From assembly GCF_006717045.1 (NCBI RefSeq), contig NZ_VFPH01000001.1:1798001-1862000 (forward strand): a DNA stretch of 64,000 nt, read 5' to 3'. Of this stretch, positions 7,748-15,316 are shown piece by piece; the stretch's first letter is position 1; the number at the start of each line of letters is the position of its first letter. The notes under the pieces are model-generated. The model ran no database searches and was not told where the DNA came from. It saw only the letters and a list, made by a program, of their open reading frames with translations. The position numbers and the translations under genes were made by a program. The stretch comes from Pseudonocardia cypriaca (GTDB taxonomy: Bacteria > Actinomycetota > Actinomycetes > Mycobacteriales > Pseudonocardiaceae).

Positions 7748-9013
7748 GTGGTGACGGGGGAGCGGGAGCGCAGGCTCGACGCGGTCGAGGACCGGCTCGA
7801 CACCGTGATCGGCCGGTACGGCCCGTACGCCGGGCTGGTCGTCGGTCTCGCGCTCAGCCCGCCGTTCCTCGCGGGCGGCCCGGTCTGGCCGTGGGTGCTG
7901 ATCGGTGTGCTGACCCCGGTGGCGGCGTTGTGGACGGCGCTGCTGACCACGGTCCGGCCGGTGCGCGCCGAGCGCCCGGTCGTCGGTGCGGTGTACATGG
8001 CCGGGCTGATCGTGCTGATGGCAGTGCTGACCTACGCCTCGCCGCTGTTCGCGTTCGAGGCGGTCGCCGTCTACATGCACGCGTTCGCCTTCCTGCGCGG
8101 CCACTGGCGCTTCGCCGCGGTCGTGCTCGGCGCGGTGATCGTGTCCTACGCCCAGGTCGGGGGCCGGTTCGTCGAGCTCACCCCGGGCCTCGGGATCGCC
8201 ATGGTCGTGCTCACCGTCGCCAACGCCCTCCTCGGCGGCGGCGGCACGTACTTCGGCGTGTTCATGTCGGAGCAGAGCGACCGCAGGCGCCGGATGATCG
8301 ACGAGCTGGGTGCCGCGAACCGGCGGCTGTCGGAGGCCCTCGACGAGAACGCGAACCTGCACGCCCAGCTGCTCGCCCAGGCTCGGGAGGCCGGCGTGCT
8401 CGACGAGCGCGCCCGGCTGGCCCGGGAGATCCACGACACCATCGCACAGGGGCTCACCGGCATCGTGACCCAGCTCGAGGCGGCCGGCGTGGCGGACGGT
8501 GATCCCGTGGTGCGGCGCCGGCACATCGACACCGCCCGCGCGCTCGCCCGCGAGAGCCTCACCGAGGCCCGCCGTTCGGTCGACGCGCTCGGGCCGCGCC
8601 AGCTCGTGGAGGCGCAGCTGCCCGACGCGATCGCCGACATGGCGAAGAGGTGGGCGGAGACCAGCGGCGTCGAGCTGATCATCGACACGACGGGCGATCC
8701 CCGCGCGCTGCTGCCGGAGCTGGAGGTCACGTTGTTCCGGGTGGCGCAGGAGGCGCTCGCCAACGTGGGAAAGCACGCCGATGCCACTCGCGTCGGGCTC
8801 ACGCTGTCCTACATGGACGACGTGGTGGTGCTCGACGTCCGCGACGACGGGCGCGGGTTCGCGTCCGGTGCGCGCGGCGGAGCCGGGTTCGGGCTGGTCG
8901 CGATGGAGCAGCGGGTGCGCCGCGTGGCGGGCGCCTTCAGCGTGGAGAGCGCGCCGGGCGAGGGCACGGCGCTGAGCGCGAGCGTGCCGGCGATCCCGGC
9001 GGAGGTCAGCTGA
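7748..9013 (+). CDS. Sensor histidine kinase, NarL/DesK type
   Basis: A 421-residue membrane histidine kinase. The N-terminal 160 residues form about five to six hydrophobic segments with no evident extracytoplasmic sensor domain. A short coiled coil leads into a HisKA_3 dimerisation domain with the phospho-accepting histidine in LAREIHDTIAQGLTG, then a HATPase_c domain (VAQEALANVGKHA, DVRDDGRGFASG, GFGLVAMEQRV). Its stop overlaps the start of the response regulator by one base (TGATG), so both make one two-component system. The signal is unknown. A GTG at 7751 is an alternative start. Confidence 0.9.
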   Translation: MVTGERERRLDAVEDRLDTVIGRYGPYAGLVVGLALSPPFLAGGPVWPWVLIGVLTPVAALWTALLTTVRPVRAERPVVGAVYMAGLIVLMAVLTYASPLFAFEAVAVYMHAFAFLRGHWRFAAVVLGAVIVSYAQVGGRFVELTPGLGIAMVVLTVANALLGGGGTYFGVFMSEQSDRRRRMIDELGAANRRLSEALDENANLHAQLLAQAREAGVLDERARLAREIHDTIAQGLTGIVTQLEAAGVADGDPVVRRRHIDTARALARESLTEARRSVDALGPRQLVEAQLPDAIADMAKRWAETSGVELIIDTTGDPRALLPELEVTLFRVAQEALANVGKHADATRVGLTLSYMDDVVVLDVRDDGRGFASGARGGAGFGLVAMEQRVRRVAGAFSVESAPGEGTALSASVPAIPAEVS

Positions 9014-9642
9014 TGGACCCGATCCGGGTGTTGATCGTCGACGACCACCCCGTCGTCCGCGACGGCTTGCGCGGCGTCCTCGACGGCGAGCCGGACATGC
9101 GCGTCGTCGGCGAGGCCGGACACGGCGCCGAGGCGCTCGCCCGGGCGCAGGCCACCCCGGTCGACGTCGTCCTGATGGACCTGCGGATGCCGGTCATGGG
9201 CGGCGTCGACGCGATCGGCGCGCTGCGTCGCCTGGCGCCCGAGGTGCGGGTGCTCGTGCTCACGACCTTCGACACCGATCGGGACGTGCTCCCGGCGATC
9301 GAGGCGGGTGCCACCGGTTACCTGCTCAAGGACACCCCGCGCGAGGAGCTGGTGCGTGCCGTGCGAGCGGCCCACCGCGGCGAGGCGGTGCTGTCGCCCG
9401 CCGTGGCCGGCCGGCTCATGGGCCAGGTCCGCGGCCCCGCCCAGGACGCGCTGTCCGCGCGCGAGCTGGAGGTGCTGCGGCTCGTCGCGGCGGGCTGCAC
9501 GAACCGCGAGACCGCGCAGCGCCTCTTCATCAGCGAGGCGACGGTCAAGACCCACCTGCTCCACATCTACGCCAAGCTCGAGGTCCGCGACCGCGCGTCC
9601 GCCGTGGCGGCCGGCTACCAGCGGGGCCTGCTGACCTCCTAG
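9013..9642 (+). CDS. NarL/FixJ-family response regulator
   Basis: A 209-residue response regulator paired with the kinase just upstream. The receiver domain shows VDDHP acidic residues near the start, the phosphorylation aspartate in VVLMDLRMPVMGG, the threonine in VLVLTTFD and the lysine in GYLLKDTP. The C-terminal LuxR-type HTH covers ALSARELEVLRLVAAGCTNR to KLEVRDRASAV. ATG at 9013 overlaps the kinase stop TGA. The gene ends within the stop codon of the convergent GNAT gene. Targets cannot be read from the sequence. Confidence 0.92.
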   Translation: MDPIRVLIVDDHPVVRDGLRGVLDGEPDMRVVGEAGHGAEALARAQATPVDVVLMDLRMPVMGGVDAIGALRRLAPEVRVLVLTTFDTDRDVLPAIEAGATGYLLKDTPREELVRAVRAAHRGEAVLSPAVAGRLMGQVRGPAQDALSARELEVLRLVAAGCTNRETAQRLFISEATVKTHLLHIYAKLEVRDRASAVAAGYQRGLLTS

Positions 9643-10379
9643 GACGTGGGAACTGGCGTGCGGAGCGCGTACAGGACGTCGTCGCGCTCGTGGACGAACC
9701 CCAGGCGCGCCGCTACCCCGCGGCTGCCGGTGTTGTCCGGTGACGTCGACCAGGTCGGCACGTGGCCGCGGGCCCGGATGTCGGCGATGAGCGCGCCGGC
9801 GCAGGCCGTGGACAGGCCCCGCCTGCGGTGGTCGGGTTCGGTGACCACGCCGATGTCCTCGTAGCGGCCGCCGAGGTAGAAGGGGACCGCGAGCGCGGCG
9901 ACCCGCCCGTCCACGACTACGCCGCGGGCCACGCCCGCCGCGAGCAGGCCCGGCACGTCTCCCCAGGTCTCGGCGATCCAGGCGCTCTCGGTGCTGAGCC
10001 CGGCGAATGCGGGAGCGTCGTCGCTGGTGAGCAGCCGCACGTCCGCGGACGGCGGCGGCACCGGCGCGGTGGCGGGCAGCACGGCGATCAGCCGGTCCCA
10101 GGGCGCGGTGGCGGGGTCGGACGCCCGCAGGGCGGGCAGCCACTCGGGCGGGGCGTCGACGAAGCCGGTCAGCTCCGCGAGGGCCGCCGCCGGCAGGTGC
10201 TCCGGGTCGCCGCGCAGCGCGAGGTTGCCCGGCAGCTCGGCGAGCACGACTCGTGGGTCGGGCCAGCGGTCCACCCGGACCCGGCCGTGCCCGGTGCGGG
10301 CGACGTGTTCGAAGACCAGCGGGCCCGGTCGTTCGGGCGTGAACCATGGGCGCAGCGGGCCGGGCGCGACGGTGAGCAC
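9639..10379 (-). CDS. GNAT-family N-acetyltransferase
   Basis: A two-part GNAT protein of about 246 residues. The C-terminal half holds the acetyl-CoA motif (DRVAALAVPFYLGGRYEDIG is replaced in the core by VVTEPDHRRRGLSTACAGALI, with the R-R-x-G-L/x pyrophosphate loop), and the N-terminal half an unrelated accessory region. The substrate is unknown. The GTG at 10379 is chosen because the open frame upstream (to 10466) would overlap the divergent gene at 10439; an internal start cannot be proven. It shares the terminal bases of its stop codon with the convergent response regulator gene. Confidence 0.7.
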   Translation of the reverse strand: MLTVAPGPLRPWFTPERPGPLVFEHVARTGHGRVRVDRWPDPRVVLAELPGNLALRGDPEHLPAAALAELTGFVDAPPEWLPALRASDPATAPWDRLIAVLPATAPVPPPSADVRLLTSDDAPAFAGLSTESAWIAETWGDVPGLLAAGVARGVVVDGRVAALAVPFYLGGRYEDIGVVTEPDHRRRGLSTACAGALIADIRARGHVPTWSTSPDNTGSRGVAARLGFVHERDDVLYALRTPVPTS

Positions 10380-10426
10380 GCAGTGGAGCCTGCCGCGACC
10401 GTGATCCGGTTGCCACTGGTTACCGG

Positions 10427-10432
10427 TACCGT
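10427..10432 (+). promoter_or_regulatory. -10 box of the DUF6412 gene
   Basis: TACCGT lies 6 nt before the ATG at 10439, again the spacing of a leaderless transcript. Confidence 0.4.
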
Positions 10433-10438
10433 AGGGGT

Positions 10439-10732
10439 ATGGCTCCGGTGTTGCGACTCCTCGCACTCGCCGGCGCCCTCTACGCGGTGCTGGCGGGCAC
10501 CGCCGCCGAGCCGGCCGTTCTCGTCGGCGCCATCGGCACCCTCGTCGTCGCTTGGGCCGTGGCCCGCGAGGTGGCCGCCGTCCTGCCCGTGCTCACCGGC
10601 ACCGGGCCGGTCGTCGCCGCCCGCGACCACCACCGGGCACTCGCCCGCAGACCCGTGCCCCGCCACCGTGACCCGGACGCCCCCGGGCACACCCGCTCCC
10701 GTGCGCCGTCGGAGCTCCTTCCGGCGGTGTAG
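10439..10732 (+). CDS. Small membrane protein, DUF6412-like
   Basis: A 97-residue protein with two hydrophobic segments (residues about 5-25 and 26-50) and a basic, Pro/Arg-rich cytoplasmic tail. Its size, the opening LRLLALAGALYAVLAG and the location directly before a yidC paralogue fit the DUF6412 family of actinobacterial membrane proteins as I remember it. It is 57 bp from yidC and in the same direction, so it may act with the insertase, but no function is known. Confidence 0.65.
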   Translation: MAPVLRLLALAGALYAVLAGTAAEPAVLVGAIGTLVVAWAVAREVAAVLPVLTGTGPVVAARDHHRALARRPVPRHRDPDAPGHTRSRAPSELLPAV

Positions 10733-10789
10733 GCAGACCCACGCCGCCGGTCGACGCGTCCCCCGACCCGGCTCCCGTGGAGTGTTGCC

Positions 10790-11536
10790 ATGTTGCTCGA
10801 TCCCCTCTATCTCGCCGTCTCCGGTGTCATGTGGTGCTGGCACCAGCTGTTCGGACTCCTGCTCGGCCCGGCGAGCGGGGCCGCGTGGGCCCTGTCCGTC
10901 GTGTTCCTCGTGCTGACGCTCAGGGCTCTGCTGATCCGGCCGTTCCTGGCCCAGGTGCGATCCGCCCGGGCGCTGCGCGAGCTCACGCCGCAGCTCGCCG
11001 CGCTCCGCACCCGGCACGCCGACGACCCGGCCCGGCTCCTGCAGGAGACCGACGCGCTCCAGCGGGCGCACGGCGTCAGCGCAGCGAGCATGCTCCTGCC
11101 CGCGCTGCTGCAGCTGCCGGTGTTCCTCGGCCTGCTGCACGTGCTGACCGGCTTCACGAGCGCGACGCACACCAACTACGCGTTCGGGGCCGACGAGGTG
11201 CGCTCGTTCCTCGCCGCCCGGCTGTTCGAGGTGCCGCTGTCGGCGTACCTGAACATGCCGCTCGACGGGCTCGTCGACCACTGGCAGGTCGCGGCCGTCA
11301 CCGTGCCGCTGATCCTGCTCGCCGCAGTGGCCACGCACCTCACGGCCCGGCTCTCGCTGCGCCAGCAGCCCGCGGACGGCCCACTCGCGGGAATCATGCG
11401 GTGGACGCCGTGGGTCTTCCCGCTCGGCGTCCTCGTCGGTGGGGCGTTGTTCCCGTTCCCGGTGGCGATCCTGATCTACTGGGTCACGAACGGCGCCTGG
11501 ACGTTGGTGCAGCAGTGGTTGGTGCTCCGGAGCTGA
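10790..11536 (+). CDS. yidC: YidC/Oxa1-family membrane protein insertase
   Basis: A 248-residue insertase of the short Gram-positive type, which helps hydrophobic proteins enter the cytoplasmic membrane. Features: N-terminal helix (LAVSGVMWCWHQLFGLLLG), a following segment VLTLRALLIRPFLAQVRSARALREL with the basic cytoplasmic hairpin, and three later membrane helices, ending in a tail that lacks a long basic extension. Because the main actinobacterial yidC normally sits with rnpA and jag near the origin, this is probably a second paralogue; that location rule is inference. A YidD-like gene lies 3 kb to the right. Confidence 0.88.
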   Translation: MLLDPLYLAVSGVMWCWHQLFGLLLGPASGAAWALSVVFLVLTLRALLIRPFLAQVRSARALRELTPQLAALRTRHADDPARLLQETDALQRAHGVSAASMLLPALLQLPVFLGLLHVLTGFTSATHTNYAFGADEVRSFLAARLFEVPLSAYLNMPLDGLVDHWQVAAVTVPLILLAAVATHLTARLSLRQQPADGPLAGIMRWTPWVFPLGVLVGGALFPFPVAILIYWVTNGAWTLVQQWLVLRS

Positions 11537-11545
11537 TCCCGGCCG

Positions 11546-11551
11546 TACGCT
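11546..11551 (+). promoter_or_regulatory. -10 box of the PucR-type regulator gene
   Basis: TACGCT lies 7 nt before the GTG at 11559, consistent with a leaderless transcript. Confidence 0.4.
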
Positions 11552-11558
11552 GGCGTTC

Positions 11559-12647
11559 GTGAAGGGTCTGCTCCTGCGGCTCTCGGCCGTGGACGCGGGC
11601 GCCGAGGCGGCCGTGCGCGTGATCGCCTACTTCGACGCCCTCGTCGAGCGCGGGGCCACACCGGCGGAGCTGGTGCGCGCCACAGCTGCGCTCGCCGAGT
11701 GCCCGGCCGGCCTGGACCGGCCGGACGGGGAGCCGCTCCGGTTCCGGCCCGACGGTTCGCCCGCTGGGGAGGTCGCGGCCACCGGCAGCGTCGAGATCGG
11801 GCCCGGCGCCGGCCGCGTGTGGCTGGCCCGCGAGGGCGGCCCGGGCCCGCTGGACGACCTCGTGCTCGAGCGGCTCGCGATCAGCGCCCGCCTGCTCGCG
11901 CACCGGCACCGCCGCACGCCCGCCCCGGACCTGGCCGATCCCGGCCTCGTCGAGCTGGTGCTCGCCGAGCGGGAGGCGCCCGAGGACCGGGCCAGGGCGT
12001 TGCGGCTGCTCGGCCTGGACGGCGACGTCCCGGTGCGCGCGCTGGCGGTCTCCGCCGACGGCGACCCGGGCGCGGCCGCGGTCGCGCTCGTCACCCGTGG
12101 CCGGCGCCTGCGGGCCGCGCGCGTGGCCGTCATCGGAGACCGGGCCGCCATGCTGCTGCAGCCGCGCGAGTCGGCGGCCTCCGTGGTGTCGGACTTGCGG
12201 GCGGCGCTGGAGGAGCAGGCTCGCGAGCGCCGCGCCGCCCCGGCCGTTCTGGTCGGCGTCGGGTCGCCGGTGCGTGGCCTGGAGGCCCGCACGTCGTGGA
12301 AACAGGCGAAGCTCGCCCTGCGCTTCGCGACCCAGGACGACCCGATCATCGATCACCACGAGCTCGGGTCAATCGCCCTGCTGGGCGAGCTGCCACCCGA
12401 ACGGCTCCGCGTCCAGCCCGACGTCGTCGCGCTGAGCGCGTTGCCGGCCACCGACCTGGCCGCGCTCGAGGCGTTGTGCCGCACCGGATCGCTCCGCAAG
12501 GCCGCGGCGCTGCTGCACCTGCACCACAGCTCCGTGGCCGACCGGCTCGCCCACGTCGAGAACGAGCTGGGCTGGCGCCTCGACGAGCCGCAGGACCGGT
12601 TCCGCGCCCGGTTCGCCCTGCTCGCCCGGCGGCTGTCGGGGCGCTAG
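11559..12647 (+). CDS. PucR/CdaR-type helix-turn-helix regulator
   Basis: A 362-residue transcription factor. The C-terminal domain is the PucR-type HTH_30 (LSALPATDLAALEALCRTGSLRKAAALLHLHHSSVADRLAHVENELGW), with the usual long linker and a middle GGDEF-like CdaR region (ALAVSADGD ... VGVGSPVRGLEARTSWKQAKLALRF). The N-terminal third has no recognisable sensory fold. Such proteins often control purine, sugar-acid or amino-acid use, but no catabolic gene is adjacent other than the convergent esterase. Start at 11559 follows from the TACGCT box. Confidence 0.82.
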   Translation: MKGLLLRLSAVDAGAEAAVRVIAYFDALVERGATPAELVRATAALAECPAGLDRPDGEPLRFRPDGSPAGEVAATGSVEIGPGAGRVWLAREGGPGPLDDLVLERLAISARLLAHRHRRTPAPDLADPGLVELVLAEREAPEDRARALRLLGLDGDVPVRALAVSADGDPGAAAVALVTRGRRLRAARVAVIGDRAAMLLQPRESAASVVSDLRAALEEQARERRAAPAVLVGVGSPVRGLEARTSWKQAKLALRFATQDDPIIDHHELGSIALLGELPPERLRVQPDVVALSALPATDLAALEALCRTGSLRKAAALLHLHHSSVADRLAHVENELGWRLDEPQDRFRARFALLARRLSGR

Positions 12648-12654
12648 TGGGGCA

Positions 12655-13596
12655 CTAGAGCCCGAGGGCGCGGCGCAGCACGGTCAGTGCCTCGTCGGCC
12701 TCGCGCCGGCTCACCTCCGCCTGCTCCACCAGCGACGAGCCGTGGAACGTCCCCGGGAAGGCGTGCAGCTCCACCGAGACGCCCGCGTGCATGAGGGCCT
12801 GGGCGTAGGCGATGCCCTCGTCGCGCAGCGGGTCGAACTCCATCACGGAGACGTAGGCGGGCGGCAGCCCGGTGAGGTCGGTCGCACGGGCGGGTGCCGC
12901 GTAGATCGGGACGTCGGGGGTGCCGCGCTTGCCGGCGCCGAGGTAGGAGTCCCAGCTGACCACGGCGTTCGGCCGGTTCCAGATCGGCGTGTCGGTGAAC
13001 GCGCGCATGCTCGGCGTGTCGAGGCGGTCGTCCAGCTCGGGCACGCCGAGGTACTGGAACGCGATGGACGGGCCGCCGCGGTCGCGGGCGAGCAGCGCGA
13101 GTCCCGCGCACAGGCCGCCGCCTGCGCTCTCACCGTGGATCGCGATGCCGTCCGGGTCGATGCCGAGCGCGTCGGCGTTCTTCGCCACCCACACGAGCCC
13201 GGCGTAGCAGTCCTCCAGCCCCGCCGGGTAGGGGTGCTCGGGCGCGAGCCGGTAGTCCACGGTCACGACCGTGACGCCGAGCCCGCGGGCGAGTCGCAGG
13301 TTGTGCCCGTCGAACATGTCGATCGTGCCGAGCATGAAGCCGCCGCCGTGGACGTCGTAGATCGCAGCGGGTGCCACTGGCCGGTCCGGGGTGTAGATCC
13401 GCAGCCGCACGTCGGGAGCACCGTCCGGGCCCGGCACGAGCTCGTCGCGGACCTGCACGCCGGAGCGGTCGGGCTCGCCGAACGCGGCGGCGAAGGTCTC
13501 GCCCATCTCCGCACGGGCGGTCGGGACATCGGAGATCTCGAAGACCGGCATCATCGCCACCGCTGCGGCGAGCTCGGGGTCGAACGAGTAGCTCAT
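12655..13596 (-). CDS. Alpha/beta hydrolase, HSL-type esterase
   Basis: A 313-residue carboxylic ester hydrolase of the hormone-sensitive-lipase family. The oxyanion-hole motif HGGGF (DVHGGGFMLGT) and the nucleophile motif GESAG (IHGESAGGGL) are intact; the acid and histidine are likely in EFDPLRDEG and HAFPGTFHGS. No signal peptide, so cytoplasmic. ATG 13596 is preceded by GGAG and excludes a 12-residue N-terminal extension. It is divergent from the EEP-domain gene. The 13597-13798 gap contains their promoters but no motif I can name. The natural ester is unknown. Confidence 0.88.
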   Translation of the reverse strand: MSYSFDPELAAAVAMMPVFEISDVPTARAEMGETFAAAFGEPDRSGVQVRDELVPGPDGAPDVRLRIYTPDRPVAPAAIYDVHGGGFMLGTIDMFDGHNLRLARGLGVTVVTVDYRLAPEHPYPAGLEDCYAGLVWVAKNADALGIDPDGIAIHGESAGGGLCAGLALLARDRGGPSIAFQYLGVPELDDRLDTPSMRAFTDTPIWNRPNAVVSWDSYLGAGKRGTPDVPIYAAPARATDLTGLPPAYVSVMEFDPLRDEGIAYAQALMHAGVSVELHAFPGTFHGSSLVEQAEVSRREADEALTVLRRALGL

Positions 13597-13798
13597 GGGG
13601 AGTCTCCACGGTTGTTGACGGTCGGATACCACTGATCGTCCTCACCGAGCGGGCTCCGGGCACCCGCCGTGCGTCGGGATTCCGTGACCGCGCTCCCGAC
13701 GATCGCGCACCCCGGTCCCGTGACCCCGGTATTTCCCGGGCGGGGCTGCCGCTCCTGGTGTCGGTCGGCTCGTCGACCCACGCCGAGGAGGTGGCGCC

Positions 13799-14761
13799 GT
13801 GCCCACCGCACCCCCCGGACCACCGCCGCCCGATGTTGCCGACCAGCTCGAAGCGCTGTCGCGCGTGCTGGACCGGCAGCTGCAGGCGAAGACGGCGACG
13901 AACCTCCTCGTCGCCACCTGGAACGTGCGCGCGTTCGACCGCTTCGACGCCAAGTGGCGATCGGCGCTCGGGGACTCGCCGATCCGCGACCGCAGCAACG
14001 TCGCGTGCATCGCCGAGATCGTCCGTCGCTTCGACGTGGTCGCGATCCAGGAGGTGCGGCGCAGCGCCGGGGCCTTCCAGGCGATGATGGCCGACCTCGG
14101 TGAGCAGTGGGCGTTCCTGGTCACCGACGTCACCGACGGCAGAGCCGGGAACAACGAGCGCCTCGCATTCGTGTACGACACCACCCGCCTGCGGGCCTCC
14201 GGACTGGCCTGCGAGCTCGTCGTGGCGGCGAAGGACGCCGACATCCCGGCCGGCACCTTGACCGAGCAGTTCGCCCGCACCCCGTACGCGGTCGGCTTCG
14301 CCCGCGGCGACACCCGCTTCACCCTGGTCACGCTGCACGTCCTGTACGGCAACGCGCCTGCCGACCGGATTCCGGAGCTGACCGCCGTCGCGCGGTGGCT
14401 GGCCCGCTGGTCGGCCGGCAAGGACCCGTGGGGGGAGAACCTCATCGCGCTGGGTGACTTCAACATCGACCGGCGCGACGACCCGCTCTTCCAGGCGTTC
14501 ACGTCGACCGGCCTGCGGCCGCCCGCCGCGCTGAACCACATACCGCGCACCATCTTCGACGATCCTGACGCGGCACCCGACAACCACCACTTCTACGATC
14601 AGATCGCCTGGTTCCCCGAGGGACGGGCGAAGCTGTCGATGCCGTTCGTCAACGCCGGCACCTTCGACTTCACGAACGACCTCATCCCGGCCGACACCGA
14701 GGTGCAGCTGTCCTGGCGGATCTCCGACCACCTACCACTGTGGTGCGAGTTCACCCCGTGA
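13799..14761 (+). CDS. Endonuclease/exonuclease/phosphatase (EEP) family protein
   Basis: A 320-residue member of the DNase I/exonuclease III fold. The metal-binding and catalytic motifs are visible in order: TWNVRAFD, VVAIQEVRRS, the ALGDFNIDRRDD aspartate-asparagine pair, and SDHLPLW near the end. It lacks a signal peptide, so an intracellular nuclease or phosphodiesterase is most likely; whether it acts on nucleic acids or on phosphoesters cannot be told. GTG start preceded by GAGGAGG. It ends 12 bp before the convergent yidD-like gene. Confidence 0.85.
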   Translation: MPTAPPGPPPPDVADQLEALSRVLDRQLQAKTATNLLVATWNVRAFDRFDAKWRSALGDSPIRDRSNVACIAEIVRRFDVVAIQEVRRSAGAFQAMMADLGEQWAFLVTDVTDGRAGNNERLAFVYDTTRLRASGLACELVVAAKDADIPAGTLTEQFARTPYAVGFARGDTRFTLVTLHVLYGNAPADRIPELTAVARWLARWSAGKDPWGENLIALGDFNIDRRDDPLFQAFTSTGLRPPAALNHIPRTIFDDPDAAPDNHHFYDQIAWFPEGRAKLSMPFVNAGTFDFTNDLIPADTEVQLSWRISDHLPLWCEFTP

Positions 14762-14773
14762 AGGACGTGGCGC

Positions 14774-15289
14774 TCAGCCGCAGGCCCGCACCCGGGCAGC
14801 GGCCAGCCGCAGTCCGCGCCGCGCACCGTGACGCGCGACGGCGGTGAGGGCGTACGCGCTGCAGCTCGGCGTGGAGGGGCAGGTGGGCGTGAAGCGGCTC
14901 AGCCACCGCTGGTAGCCCAGCAGCGCCGAGCGCACCAACCCGCTCGCGCCATGGGCCGGCACCACGGCCGCCGCCACGAGGAGCAGGGGCGGGACGCGCA
15001 GCAGCGAGAAGTCGCACGGTCCGTCGCAGCTGCAGCCGTCACCACCACCACCACCGCGCCCGCGCCCGAGCCGTGCGCAACCGGAGCCGCAGGACCGCAC
15101 CGAGTCGAGGACCTCACAGGTGTCGCCCGCCGCCTCGAGCCTGTCCTGCCGCTCCTCGCGCCGCCGTTGCCGCCGTTCGCGCCGCCGCCGCTGCCGCTCG
15201 GTCTCGTCACCCGCGTCCCCGTGCTGCCGCACCCGTGCCTCCTCCGCGGCCACCCCGATCGGGTGATGTTCCGCGGCGGGATCATGCAC
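14774..15289 (-). CDS. yidD: YidD-family membrane protein insertion factor with N-terminal extension
   Basis: The last 75 residues are a YidD domain (YQRWLSRFTPTCPSTPSCSAYALTAVARHG), a small amphipathic factor that helps YidC-dependent insertion. Usual YidD proteins are about 70-110 residues; this one is 171. The extra N-terminus has a highly charged Arg/Glu stretch (about residues 30-55) and a cysteine-rich part with CSCDGPCDFSLL before the YidD domain. The extension has an acceptable ATG start 27 bp behind lhr on the same strand, but a later start cannot be excluded. Normally yidD sits between rnpA and yidC; here it is next to lhr. Confidence 0.75.
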   Translation of the reverse strand: MHDPAAEHHPIGVAAEEARVRQHGDAGDETERQRRRRERRQRRREERQDRLEAAGDTCEVLDSVRSCGSGCARLGRGRGGGGGDGCSCDGPCDFSLLRVPPLLLVAAAVVPAHGASGLVRSALLGYQRWLSRFTPTCPSTPSCSAYALTAVARHGARRGLRLAAARVRACG

Positions 15290-15316
15290 ACACCTCGCCG
15301 GACGTCCGGCCGAGGG

